Source: Acidobacteriaceae bacterium (lineage in GTDB: Bacteria; Acidobacteriota; Terriglobia; Terriglobales; Acidobacteriaceae). Taken from it: 35,737 nt of DNA. Position numbers and translations under genes: made by a program. Below, one piece after another: positions 28,729 through 35,487 of this stretch. Position 1 is the first letter of the stretch. Each line of letters starts with the position of its first letter. The stretch covers positions 1 through 35,737 of the forward strand of contig JASHNW010000009.1 of assembly GCA_030041435.1 (NCBI GenBank), in the 5' to 3' direction. The notes beneath the pieces were generated by a model that searched no databases, was not told where the DNA came from, and was given only the letters and a program-made list of their open reading frames with translations.

Positions 28729-29847
28729 ATGAGACTGTCCATCGAGCAACGCAGGCGTTCCACGGAGACGTCAGGCCGCACATCGGACTCGCCGGTCCGC
28801 CGCGGCCGCGGATCAACCCTCGAGCTTCAGCGCACCGCCGGCAATCAGGCCGTTCAGGCGCTGCTCCGCCCCCTCTCTGCACACCGCTCCACCAGCGTTC
28901 CGGGAGCGATCGGGGCGGCGCTCCAGTCTGCGCCCAGCCCTCTGGACCACGCCACGCGTGCATTCTTCGAAACCCGCTTCGGCCACGATTTCAGCGATGT
29001 CCGCATCCACACCAGTCCCGAAGCCGCCGCTTCCGCCCGTCTTCTGCAGGCCAACGCCTGGACCTGCGGTTCCGATATTGTCTTTCGCGAGGGCGCCTGG
29101 GCACCTGCTACCGATCAGGGGCGGCGCTTGCTCGCTCACGAGCTGGCGCACGTGGTCCAGCAGAGCCGCTCCGGTACTCCGGCCATTCAGCGGCAGGCCC
29201 AGAACCAGAGCCAGACCGGGAGCCAGGGCCAGGCGCACGGTGGCGGGGTTCAGGTGGCCGTCAACACCAACTGCGGAGAAGCCGATGCCCGTGCGATTGC
29301 CCTGTCCATCGCCAGGGCCGAGGGGATGCTGAATGCGGCTCTGGATTGGTTCCGCAATCCGGACCCCGTCAACGATGTGCAGGTCAACGCTCTGCTTCGG
29401 GTGCACTTTGGCTCCGACTCCGCGGCTACGCGCAGCGCGGTCCACAGCCGTCTGACGACAGTCGCTGCGATCCTGGGAGAAGCGTCCAAAGCCAACGTGT
29501 ATCTGAACTGCACTGGACCCGGCGACACCACATGCGCGAAGAACGAGTACTACGCCTATGTGCGCCCGGGCCAGGGCTACCGTATCAACTTCTGTCGGGA
29601 TTTCTTCACCATGAATCCGGCGGAGCAGCTTTGGGGCATCATCCACGAGACTTGTCATCTGGCCGGAGCCCTCGGCGACGATTACAACTTCATGGCTGAT
29701 GCGGATTCCGCCGAATGTTTCACTTCTGCCGTCGTGAAGGGCAGTCCCCTGGGCAACGCCGACAGCTACGTCACTTTTGTGTGGTGCCTCGTCAAACCCG
29801 GATCGAAGATTCGTGAGGGAATGACCATCACGGGCCACCATCCTTAA
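28729..29847 (+). CDS. DUF4157 (eCIS-core) protein with C-terminal M35/aspzincin-like peptidase domain
   Basis: A 372-residue protein with two predicted zinc-protease-like regions. The N-terminus has STLELQRTAGNQAVQALLR, a lead-in common in DUF4157 proteins. DUF4157 spans about residues 65-145 (FETRFGHDFSDVRIHTS, then RRLLAHELAHVVQQ with HELAH at 137-141). A Gln-rich linker follows. From ~170 to the end the pattern fits M35/aspzincin (PF14521-like): LLRVHFG, a YRINFCRDFF strand, HETCH at 306-310, then GALGDDYNF (D317/D318 in the place of the zinc Asp of GTxDxxYG) and NADSYVTFV. No signal peptide is seen. DUF4157 is linked to contractile injection systems, but none is nearby. ATG 28729 was chosen because upstream sequence looks non-coding; its ribosome site is weak. 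Confidence 0.82.
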   Translation: MRLSIEQRRRSTETSGRTSDSPVRRGRGSTLELQRTAGNQAVQALLRPLSAHRSTSVPGAIGAALQSAPSPLDHATRAFFETRFGHDFSDVRIHTSPEAAASARLLQANAWTCGSDIVFREGAWAPATDQGRRLLAHELAHVVQQSRSGTPAIQRQAQNQSQTGSQGQAHGGGVQVAVNTNCGEADARAIALSIARAEGMLNAALDWFRNPDPVNDVQVNALLRVHFGSDSAATRSAVHSRLTTVAAILGEASKANVYLNCTGPGDTTCAKNEYYAYVRPGQGYRINFCRDFFTMNPAEQLWGIIHETCHLAGALGDDYNFMADADSAECFTSAVVKGSPLGNADSYVTFVWCLVKPGSKIREGMTITGHHP

Positions 29848-29881
29848 ACGATGCAATCCGGGATCGGGGAAGCCCCCGGAG

Positions 29882-29916
29882 AAAAAAAGGGGCGCCTTGC
29901 CGCAGCAAGGAGCCCC
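29882..29916 (-). terminator. Rho-independent terminator for the small exported protein gene
   Basis: GGGGC-g-CCTTGC (29889-29900) pairs with GCAAGG-a-GCCCC (29905-29916) around a 4-base loop, with one opposed mismatch. On the minus strand it ends in seven Ts (29882-29888). It lies about 100 bases after the stop at 30016 and could also slow plus-strand transcripts leaving the DUF4157 gene. Confidence 0.85.
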
Positions 29917-30015
29917 TTACGCTCTCCGCCGGGTTGTCGGCGACGGAGAAGCCCGGAGAACTGGATACGAAGGCCGGGTTTCGAAAACTCGGGTTTCGAA
30001 AACCCGGTGCCTCGC

Positions 30016-30411
30016 TTACTGGCCCGACATGATCCGCGTCGGAACGTATTCGTTCTTCCGCGACGGCTTGTCGAGCCGTGAAGTGATCTTGTAGCCCCAC
30101 TGGATCGTCTGCAGGGCGTGCTGGTCGCCACGCTGGTCGAAGGTCAGGATCACGCGGTGGTCGGTGGGGACAGGATTGCCCGGAGCGACGAGAAAGACGA
30201 ATCGGCGCGAAGTTGCTTCGCTGGTAAGCGCAACTGTATTAATGATGGGCCCGCTCTGCACGTCGTACAGTCCGGGGGGACAGGTTTTACCGGCAACGGT
30301 GAAGCTGAAGGGGACATTCACCTGGCTTTCCGCGAACGCGGTCGTGGTGGCCAAAGCTGCTGCCGCCAAAAGCGCCGGCGCCAGAAAGAGATTGCGGAGT
30401 GGGGAACGCAT
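30016..30411 (-). CDS. Small exported protein of a family common in Acidobacteriota, function unknown
   Basis: A 131-residue secreted protein. ATG 30411 has AGGAGG eight bases upstream. The signal peptide is clear (LFLAPALLAAAALATTTAFAE). The mature part begins SQVNVPFSFTVAGKTCPPGLYDV, a segment I associate with a family found repeatedly in acidobacterial genomes: a beta-rich domain with one Cys, then VFLVAPGNP and HRVILTFDQRGDQHALQTIQWGYKITSRL. No catalytic motif is visible. Transcription starts from a TTGACA promoter upstream and ends at a strong terminator, so it is a single-gene unit. A role in the envelope is likely only because it is exported. Confidence 0.8.
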   Translation of the reverse strand: MRSPLRNLFLAPALLAAAALATTTAFAESQVNVPFSFTVAGKTCPPGLYDVQSGPIINTVALTSEATSRRFVFLVAPGNPVPTDHRVILTFDQRGDQHALQTIQWGYKITSRLDKPSRKNEYVPTRIMSGQ

Positions 30412-30463
30412 CGTGTTGCCTCCTGTCTATGCCGACAACACTAGCCATCCGGAATATGAACTG

Positions 30464-30492
30464 TCGTTAAGGAAGCGTCCAGAAGTTGTCAA
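30464..30492 (-). promoter_or_regulatory. Promoter of the small exported protein gene (TTGACA, 17 bp, TAACGA)
   Basis: Minus strand: consensus -35 TTGACA (30487-30492), 17-base spacer, weak -10 TAACGA (30464-30469). It lies just after the stop of the upstream regulator gene (30534), giving a leader of about 45 bases. Confidence 0.6.
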
Positions 30493-30533
30493 TCTTTTGA
30501 GGAGGTGTATCGGCCGGCAGCCGACGAAATCCG

Positions 30534-32375
30534 TCAGCAGACGCGGGTGCGGGGTTCGGTGATGGAGACGGCGGACTGGGCCGCATCCTCGCGGATCTGG
30601 CGCTCCACCGCGGCGCGCTCGATCCCGCTGAGCTTCTCCGTGAGGCGCATGGCGTTTTCCAGCAGCTCCACCGATTCAGCGTGAGCGTGACGCTGTTGCG
30701 CGTGGCGCGCGGCCATGCGCAGAGCAGCGGCGGCGCTGCGCCAGTCGCCCGCAGCCTCGTGGTGCATGGCCATTTCGCGTGCCACGCTGGCCTCGCTGCC
30801 GGCGAAGAGCGCACCGAGGCGCCTGGCGATGCGGCTGTGGCGCTGGGCGCGCCGCGATGCAGCCTGGCGCTGGTAGAGCACCTGGCGATACAGGCTGTGG
30901 CCGAAGACGTAGAAGTCTGAAGTGGAGCCGTCGGGGAGTTCGTCCTGTCCCGCGCGGCGAACAAAATGCACGCGGCGCACCAGGGCCTCGCAGGCTTCCT
31001 CGATCGCCGCGACATCCTCGTCGATCGCCGCGGCCACTGCCCACGCGGGAAAGGCGATGCCCATCAGGCTGCCCGCTTCCACCAGGCTCTGCTCGTGCGC
31101 CGTCAGGCGCTCGATCTCGAACTCGATCATCTGCGCAAGGCCGTCGGGAACGCCGGCTTCCACTTCGGCGAAAGAGCCGGAGACTTTCCAGGGCGCCGGA
31201 GGCGGACCGGAATCGTCGCTGGCGTCGCGCATGAGGAAGCGCTGCGCAATCAGCTGCTCGAGAATGGCGATGGCGAACAGCGGATTGCCTTCGGAATGCT
31301 GATGCACGAACGAAGTCAGGCCGGAGGGCAGCTCTTCTTGTCGCAGTTCCCTGCTCAGCAATTCCCTCACCGCCGCTTTGCTGAGCGGCGCCAGCGGCAT
31401 TTCGGTACAAAGCTGGCGCATGAGCAGGTCCTGAGCGAGGGTTCGGATGGCAACGTCGCCGAGAACGTCATTGCGCCAGGACGTAGCCAGCACCATGAGC
31501 TGCGCCGGAGCGCGGCGGCGCGCCAGCGCGGAGAGGAGGCCGAGCGTGGCGTTGTCGGCCCAGTGCACATCTTCCAGCACGAACAGCAGAGGCTTGTGCG
31601 CGGAGAGCTCTTCCAGCGCCGCGCACAGATCGCCGGGCATGCGCTGCGGGGCATTGGGACGCGGGTCGAAATTCGGCGCTGCTTCGACCTCCACACCGAG
31701 CGCCGGCAGCCATGCGGGGGCGATGCGCGCCAGCAGACGGCAGGCGAGATCGCCATCCGGCGAGGCGCAGAGCTGGCGCAGCGCTTCCATCACGGGGTAG
31801 TAGTCTTCCCTGGCGCCAAAGCCTTCCACGCACTGCCCGCGCGCGACGACCGGCGCCGGAAAGGTCGCCACCTGACAGCAGAAGGCATCCACCAGCGCAG
31901 TCTTGCCGATGCCGGCTTCGCCGGTGATGAGCACCACCTGGCGGCGCCTGCCGGAAAGCGACGCGACCCAGGCCTGCAGGCGATTCAGCTCGTCGTCGCG
32001 GCCGACGATGGTGCGCGTCTTCGCAGCCGGGCCGGCGGGTTGCGGGGCGATGACGCTGCCATGCTCCTGGCGGTCCGAGACGGAAGCAATAAAACAGTAG
32101 CCCCGCTTGGGCATGGTTTGAATAAAGCGCGGCTGGGCCGAGTCGTCGCCAAGAACTTTGCGCAGCTCGAGCACATAGGTGCGGAGCACCTGCGGCTGCA
32201 CGTACGTTTCCGGCCACAGCGCGTCGAGCAGCTCATCGTGGGTGATCAGGCGGCCGGGGTTTTCCACGAGGTAGCGAAGCACTGCAAAGGGCTTGGGAGG
32301 CAATCGGATTTCAGCGCCGTCGCGCCACAGGCACTCATTCGCGGTGTCGAGCCGAAAAGAATCGAACTGCTTCAT
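30534..32375 (-). CDS. Winged-helix (OmpR/PhoB-type) regulator fused to a STAND-type ATPase
   Basis: A 613-residue cytoplasmic regulator. Residues 1-100 form a trans_reg_C winged helix (LPPKPFAVLRYLVENPGRLITHDELLDALWPETYV, VLELRKVLGDD, FIQTMPKRGYCFIA). An AAA/STAND ATPase follows: Walker A GEAGIGKT at 152-159 and Walker B LLFVLEDVHWAD near 260-270, with VGRDDELNRL just before. The remaining helical part (HSEGNPLFAIAIL, MIEFEIERLTAHEQSLVEAGSLMG) is typical of signal-dependent ATPases such as adenylate-cyclase-linked regulators. It ends near residue 613 with only the beginning of TPR-like helices; relatives are often longer, so the C-terminus may be shortened. ATG 32375 lacks a ribosome site but begins exactly at the domain. 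Confidence 0.87.
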   Translation of the reverse strand: MKQFDSFRLDTANECLWRDGAEIRLPPKPFAVLRYLVENPGRLITHDELLDALWPETYVQPQVLRTYVLELRKVLGDDSAQPRFIQTMPKRGYCFIASVSDRQEHGSVIAPQPAGPAAKTRTIVGRDDELNRLQAWVASLSGRRRQVVLITGEAGIGKTALVDAFCCQVATFPAPVVARGQCVEGFGAREDYYPVMEALRQLCASPDGDLACRLLARIAPAWLPALGVEVEAAPNFDPRPNAPQRMPGDLCAALEELSAHKPLLFVLEDVHWADNATLGLLSALARRRAPAQLMVLATSWRNDVLGDVAIRTLAQDLLMRQLCTEMPLAPLSKAAVRELLSRELRQEELPSGLTSFVHQHSEGNPLFAIAILEQLIAQRFLMRDASDDSGPPPAPWKVSGSFAEVEAGVPDGLAQMIEFEIERLTAHEQSLVEAGSLMGIAFPAWAVAAAIDEDVAAIEEACEALVRRVHFVRRAGQDELPDGSTSDFYVFGHSLYRQVLYQRQAASRRAQRHSRIARRLGALFAGSEASVAREMAMHHEAAGDWRSAAAALRMAARHAQQRHAHAESVELLENAMRLTEKLSGIERAAVERQIREDAAQSAVSITEPRTRVC

Positions 32376-32517
32376 CGCGCCGGCCCCCGGCCCGGCAAGA
32401 GACCCTGGTTGGGAGGAGCACGCGGGATTCCACAATCGCGGGCCCGTCTGTTGGACTGCAACTACAGGGATGCATTGCGAATCGCACTTCAATTGTCAGT
32501 TGCGGGCCGGAGAAAAA

Positions 32518-32544
32518 GTGTTCGTTTTCGGACACGTGTGTTCG
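32518..32544. promoter_or_regulatory. Candidate operator: GTGTTCG direct repeat spaced two helical turns
   Basis: GTGTTCG occurs at 32518-32524 and 32538-32544, 20 bases apart, with an inverted near-copy CGGACAC at 32529-32535 between them. It lies about 145-170 bases upstream of the winged-helix regulator start. OmpR-type winged helices often bind direct repeats, so autoregulation is conceivable. The repeats are seen; the role is inferred. Confidence 0.35.
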
Positions 32545-32938
32545 CTTCCAGAATATTTGTGAAACACACGGCGCTACTCACGCCGGAAGGGGGAGTACGC
32601 GTAAGGAAGAGACGCGGTTCCCTGGCCATCCGTGAGCGAAAAGCACGCGTGCGGTTCACAACCTCCCAGGTGGCAGGTTCGGGACGCGAACAAGTGGTTA
32701 GGTCTGGTGTGAATACCCAGGCAATGGACGTGAGAAATGGATGCACATCTGACAGATGATGCAGGAGACCGCGTGCACGATTCCCCCGAAACCGAGGCAC
32801 TGATTTTTTATTGAGGCACGATGCGGACGTCCGCGTGAAAGAGGTGGTAGCTCTGAAAGACAGTATCGTTTAAGTGGCCACATTCGACGAAGGTGTTGGA
32901 GGTCGCAAAGAGCCAGCAGCTGCAACTCTGATTGCGCG

Positions 32939-32973
32939 GTGCGGCCCGCGCACTGGACGCACGCGGGCCGCAC
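32939..32973 (-). terminator. Strong hairpin after the aldose epimerase gene
   Basis: A perfect 11-bp GC stem (GTGCGGCCCGC at 32939-32949 with 32963-32973) closes a 13-base loop, 12 bases after the stop at 32986. No T-run follows on the minus strand, so it may act as a U-less terminator or as an RNA 3'-end stabiliser. Confidence 0.55.
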
Positions 32974-32985
32974 GAATCGGAACAG

Positions 32986-34188
32986 CTATTGATTCGGCTG
33001 GAAGAGTTCGAGGCGCACGTGCCACTCGACGGACTGGCCGGGCTTGAGGGTAACCATCCCCGTGTTCATGCCGTGCCACTCTTTGCCGAACGGATCGGCG
33101 AAGTTGAGCTGCTCTTCGATCGCGGCGAAGGGCTTGCCGGGAGGCGAGTAGACCTGGACGGTGCGAATGTCGGGCGAGAGGCCGAGCACGCGGATGCCGT
33201 AGTTGCTGGCAGGGTCGGCGAGAGTCACGTCGACGGCGCCGTCCGTGCGCTGCAGCTTCGACCAGTTGTCATCCAGATAGATGTTATCGAGGGCTTTGCC
33301 TTTGGGCGCGAGGAAATCCCACTTCGTGCCCGTGACTGGGATGAGCTTGCCGGTGGGAAAGACATCGTCGTAGTTGTTGACGACAGCGAGCTGCTCGCCG
33401 GGCACGTGCAGCAGCGCCTGCTCGTGCTGGCCGCTGGGGATGGAGAAGTATGGATGCCAGCCGATGGCCATGGGCTCATCTTCCGTGCCGACATTCTTCG
33501 CGACAATGGTGGCGTCGACAGCTTTACCTGTGAGAGAGATGTTGAACGTGAGGTCGGTGTCGGAGAGCCAGTGGCCGCCGAAGTTGCCGGCATGAATCAC
33601 TCCCGAGACGGACTGGCCGTCGGGGATGGTCTGGGTCGCCACGTCCTGCGCCTGCGAAGCCATGATGAGGCCGTGCATGGCGTGCTTATCTTCCGTGGGG
33701 TGCGCGCTGTTGTGCCAGTTGGCGGGCAGCGTGATGGTTTTGCCGTGCCATTCCGTGGTCACGGTGGACCCGTCGGCAGAGAGCTTGCCGATGATGCGAT
33801 TGGGATACGGCACGAGAAATGCCCCGCAGCAACTGAAGCTGGCGTTGCCGTCGACGTCTTCAGGGCTGCCATTCATGGTGGCGGCAAGCTGTTCCAGCGT
33901 GGGCGCCCAGAGCACCGGGATCTCGCCCTTGCCGGGGACATCGGCAGTGATCTGGTAGACGTTCATGCCGCGGCCGGGCAGCACGGTGAGGGAGAGAAAT
34001 TCCGGCTGCTGGCCGTTCGCAGTGGCGGGGCGGCTGATTTTGACGATCGGCTCTCCGCCGATTTGCGGCGTGGCGGACTGCGCGGAGGTGGCGGGCTGCT
34101 CGGGCGGTGGCGCTGGCTGCTTGTTGCAGCCGGCCATCAGCGCAACCGCGAGCGCTGCCGCGGCAGCCGCAAATTTTTGCATGGACAT
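32986..34188 (-). CDS. Aldose 1-epimerase (GalM-like) lipoprotein
   Basis: A 400-residue envelope lipoprotein with a galactose-mutarotase fold. ATG 34188 follows GGGAG; ATG 34182 is close. The leader MSMQKFAAAAAALAVALMAGC ends in a classical lipobox, then a Pro/Gln/Ser linker. The GalM signature residues are present: AFLVPYPNRI substrate loop, a His-Gly pair (KHAMHGLI) with the catalytic His, AIGWHPYFSIPSG with the second His, and PFAAIEEQLNFADPF with the probable catalytic Glu. The reaction would be alpha/beta interconversion of a free sugar such as glucose or galactose outside the cytoplasm, where export makes it unlike typical GalM. It is divergent from the uracil-DNA glycosylase gene; an ATTCTA (34242-34247) complement gives TAGAAT as its -10. 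Confidence 0.88.
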   Translation of the reverse strand: MSMQKFAAAAAALAVALMAGCNKQPAPPPEQPATSAQSATPQIGGEPIVKISRPATANGQQPEFLSLTVLPGRGMNVYQITADVPGKGEIPVLWAPTLEQLAATMNGSPEDVDGNASFSCCGAFLVPYPNRIIGKLSADGSTVTTEWHGKTITLPANWHNSAHPTEDKHAMHGLIMASQAQDVATQTIPDGQSVSGVIHAGNFGGHWLSDTDLTFNISLTGKAVDATIVAKNVGTEDEPMAIGWHPYFSIPSGQHEQALLHVPGEQLAVVNNYDDVFPTGKLIPVTGTKWDFLAPKGKALDNIYLDDNWSKLQRTDGAVDVTLADPASNYGIRVLGLSPDIRTVQVYSPPGKPFAAIEEQLNFADPFGKEWHGMNTGMVTLKPGQSVEWHVRLELFQPNQ

Positions 34189-34275
34189 GGAATATCGATC
34201 TCCCTCGATGAAGTCTGGTAAACGATTCCTGAAGCGCACCCATTCTACGCCCGCAGAGCTCGCCGCCGGCGCTTC

Positions 34276-34281
34276 TAAAAT
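34276..34281 (+). promoter_or_regulatory. -10 box (TAAAAT) for a probable leaderless uracil-DNA glycosylase mRNA
   Basis: TAAAAT ends 6 bases before ATG 34288, with TGAGAG between. The GAGAG cannot serve as a ribosome site because it would lie outside or at the very end of the mRNA. Same geometry as at metF and the GT87-like gene. Confidence 0.5.
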
Positions 34282-34287
34282 TGAGAG

Positions 34288-35004
34288 ATGAACCTTACTC
34301 CTGTTGCCGCGCCATCGCCGCTGATCCTGCTGAACGAGCGTGTGGTTGCCTGCCAGAAGTGCCCCCGGCTGCGGCGGCACTGCAACGAGGTCGCCGAGAA
34401 GAAGCGGCGCGCGTATCGCGAGAACGAGTACTGGGGACGGCCCGTGCCGTCCTTCGGCGATCCCACGGCGCGAGTGCTGTTTGTGGGGCTGGCGCCGGGC
34501 GCCCATGGATCGAACCGGACCGGGCGGCCCTTCACCGGCGATGGGTCAGGAGATTTTCTCTATCCGCTGCTGCATCGCGCGGGCTTTGCTTCGCAGGCAA
34601 ACTCGACCCATCGCGGCGATGGCATGACGCTCCGGGACGCGTGGATCACGTCGGTGGTGCGCTGCGCGCCGCCCGGCAACAAGCCGCTGCCCGAAGAGAT
34701 CGCAGCCTGCGCGCCGTATCTCGACGAGGAGATTGCGGCGCTGCCGGAGCTGCGCGTGATCGTGTGCCTGGGCAGGATCGGCTTCGACGGCGTGGTGGCG
34801 CACCTGCTGCGGACGGGACAGATTGCGAGACGAGGCGAGCTGCTCTTCGGGCACGGAGTCGAATATCGAATCCCCGGCAGCCGGTGGCTGCTGGCCAGCT
34901 ATCATCCTTCGTTGCAGAATACGAATACCGGAAAACTGACGCCGGCCATGATGCTGCAGGTCTTCCGGCGCGCCCGGCGGCTCGCGGGGCTGGCCGCGCG
35001 GTAA
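34288..35004 (+). CDS. udgB: Family 5 uracil-DNA glycosylase (UdgB)
   Basis: A 238-residue DNA repair enzyme that removes uracil and some other deaminated bases. The N-terminus has an iron-sulfur CxxC pattern (VACQKCPRLRRHCNEV), with further cysteines downstream (RCAPPG, AACAPY) as the remaining [4Fe-4S] ligands. The catalytic motif 1 is GLAPGAHGSNRTGRPFTGDGSG, the family 5 variant with Ala/His where families 1-4 have Asp/Asn. The late LLASYHPSLQNTNTGKL gives the HPSxxN leucine-loop motif. Family 5 enzymes lack the usual Asp in motif 1 yet are active. The gene stands alone, divergent from the epimerase gene, with a leaderless-type promoter. Confidence 0.95.
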   Translation: MNLTPVAAPSPLILLNERVVACQKCPRLRRHCNEVAEKKRRAYRENEYWGRPVPSFGDPTARVLFVGLAPGAHGSNRTGRPFTGDGSGDFLYPLLHRAGFASQANSTHRGDGMTLRDAWITSVVRCAPPGNKPLPEEIAACAPYLDEEIAALPELRVIVCLGRIGFDGVVAHLLRTGQIARRGELLFGHGVEYRIPGSRWLLASYHPSLQNTNTGKLTPAMMLQVFRRARRLAGLAAR

Positions 35005-35101
35005 ATTCCCGCGTTGGATGGAACATCCTGCACTCGCCGAGACTGCATCCAGACAAAAAGCCAGGGAGCGAACGAGACTCCCGGCCATGGAGACACGGGT
35101 T

Positions 35102-35254
35102 ATGGTGACAATTCTGGTTGTTATTCTGCTCCTGCTGGTGATTGGAGCGTTTCCCACGTGGCCGTACAGCCGAGGCTGGGGCTACTATCCGAGCGGCGGT
35201 ATCGGCCTGATTCTGGCGATTGTCGTGGTGCTCCTGCTGCTGCAGGTGATCTGA
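35102..35254 (+). CDS. DUF3309 small membrane peptide
   Basis: A 50-residue membrane peptide with two hydrophobic segments around a conserved loop, GAFPTWPYSRGWGYYPSGG, which is diagnostic of DUF3309. ATG 35102 gives the usual family length and follows GGAG with acceptable spacing; ATG 35087 would add five residues. The family is widespread and of unknown function, often induced under stress. It sits between the glycosylase gene and the tRNA gene as an independent unit. Confidence 0.85.
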   Translation: MVTILVVILLLLVIGAFPTWPYSRGWGYYPSGGIGLILAIVVVLLLLQVI

Positions 35255-35276
35255 GCGATCCGTAGTGAAGGGATGC

Positions 35277-35351
35277 TGGAGCGGGAGACCGGGATCGAAC
35301 CGGCGACATTCAGCTTGGGAAGCTGACGTTCTACCACTGAACTACTCCCGC
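35277..35351 (-). tRNA. tRNA-Gly (anticodon CCC), CCA end encoded
   Basis: The minus strand folds into a complete cloverleaf: acceptor GCGGGAG/CTCCCGC, D-arm GTTC...GAAC, anticodon stem TCAGC/GCTGA with loop TTCCCAA (anticodon CCC), T-arm GCCGG-TTCGATC-CCGGT, discriminator U, and CCA encoded at 35277-35279. It reads GGG codons as glycine. The 5' end faces the palindrome and the integrase start 137 bases away. Confidence 0.95.
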
Positions 35352-35356
35352 ACTTT

Positions 35357-35384
35357 ATAATCAATCACTTAAGTGATTGATTAT
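35357..35384. repeat. 28-bp perfect palindrome beside tRNA-Gly
   Basis: Each 14-base arm begins ATAATCAATC and the centre is CTTAAG. It starts 6 bases from the mature 5' end of the tRNA, and is very AT-rich against the GC-rich surroundings. It could be the recombinase core site (two inverted arms around a short centre), an operator, or part of the tRNA promoter region. Seen directly; the role is inferred. Confidence 0.85.
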
Positions 35385-35385
35385 C

Positions 35386-35409
35386 GCTTACTATCCAACT
35401 TACTATCCA
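35386..35409. repeat. Two tandem 12-bp repeats (xCTTACTATCCA) next to the palindrome
   Basis: GCTTACTATCCA (35386-35397) and ACTTACTATCCA (35398-35409) differ only in the first base. They lie between the palindrome and the integrase gene, where arm-type binding sites for integrase would be expected. They also overlap the likely -35 region of the tRNA gene. Confidence 0.75.
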
Positions 35410-35487
35410 TTTTGCTAGACTGGAACACGGAAGCAGGGCTCTCTGACGATCCCCAATTTGCCCTTCCGGCGCCAGCGCGAATGCGTG

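Larger units (their letters stand above)
32376..32985. other. 610-base intergenic region between the STAND regulator and aldose epimerase genes
   Basis: It holds the upstream region of the regulator gene with repeated GTGTTCG motifs (32518-32544) and, at the right end, the hairpin behind the aldose epimerase gene. No RNA gene, repeat element or convincing coding frame is seen from about 32580 to 32930. Confidence 0.5.

Noticed and set aside
29975..30012. Pair of CGGGTTTCGAAAAC repeats after the small exported protein gene
   Set aside because: Only two short copies in a gene end region; no spacer pattern of a CRISPR array or structured element.
30966..32759. 597-codon open frame antisense to the STAND regulator
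   Set aside because: The opposite strand carries winged-helix and Walker motifs; this frame shows none.
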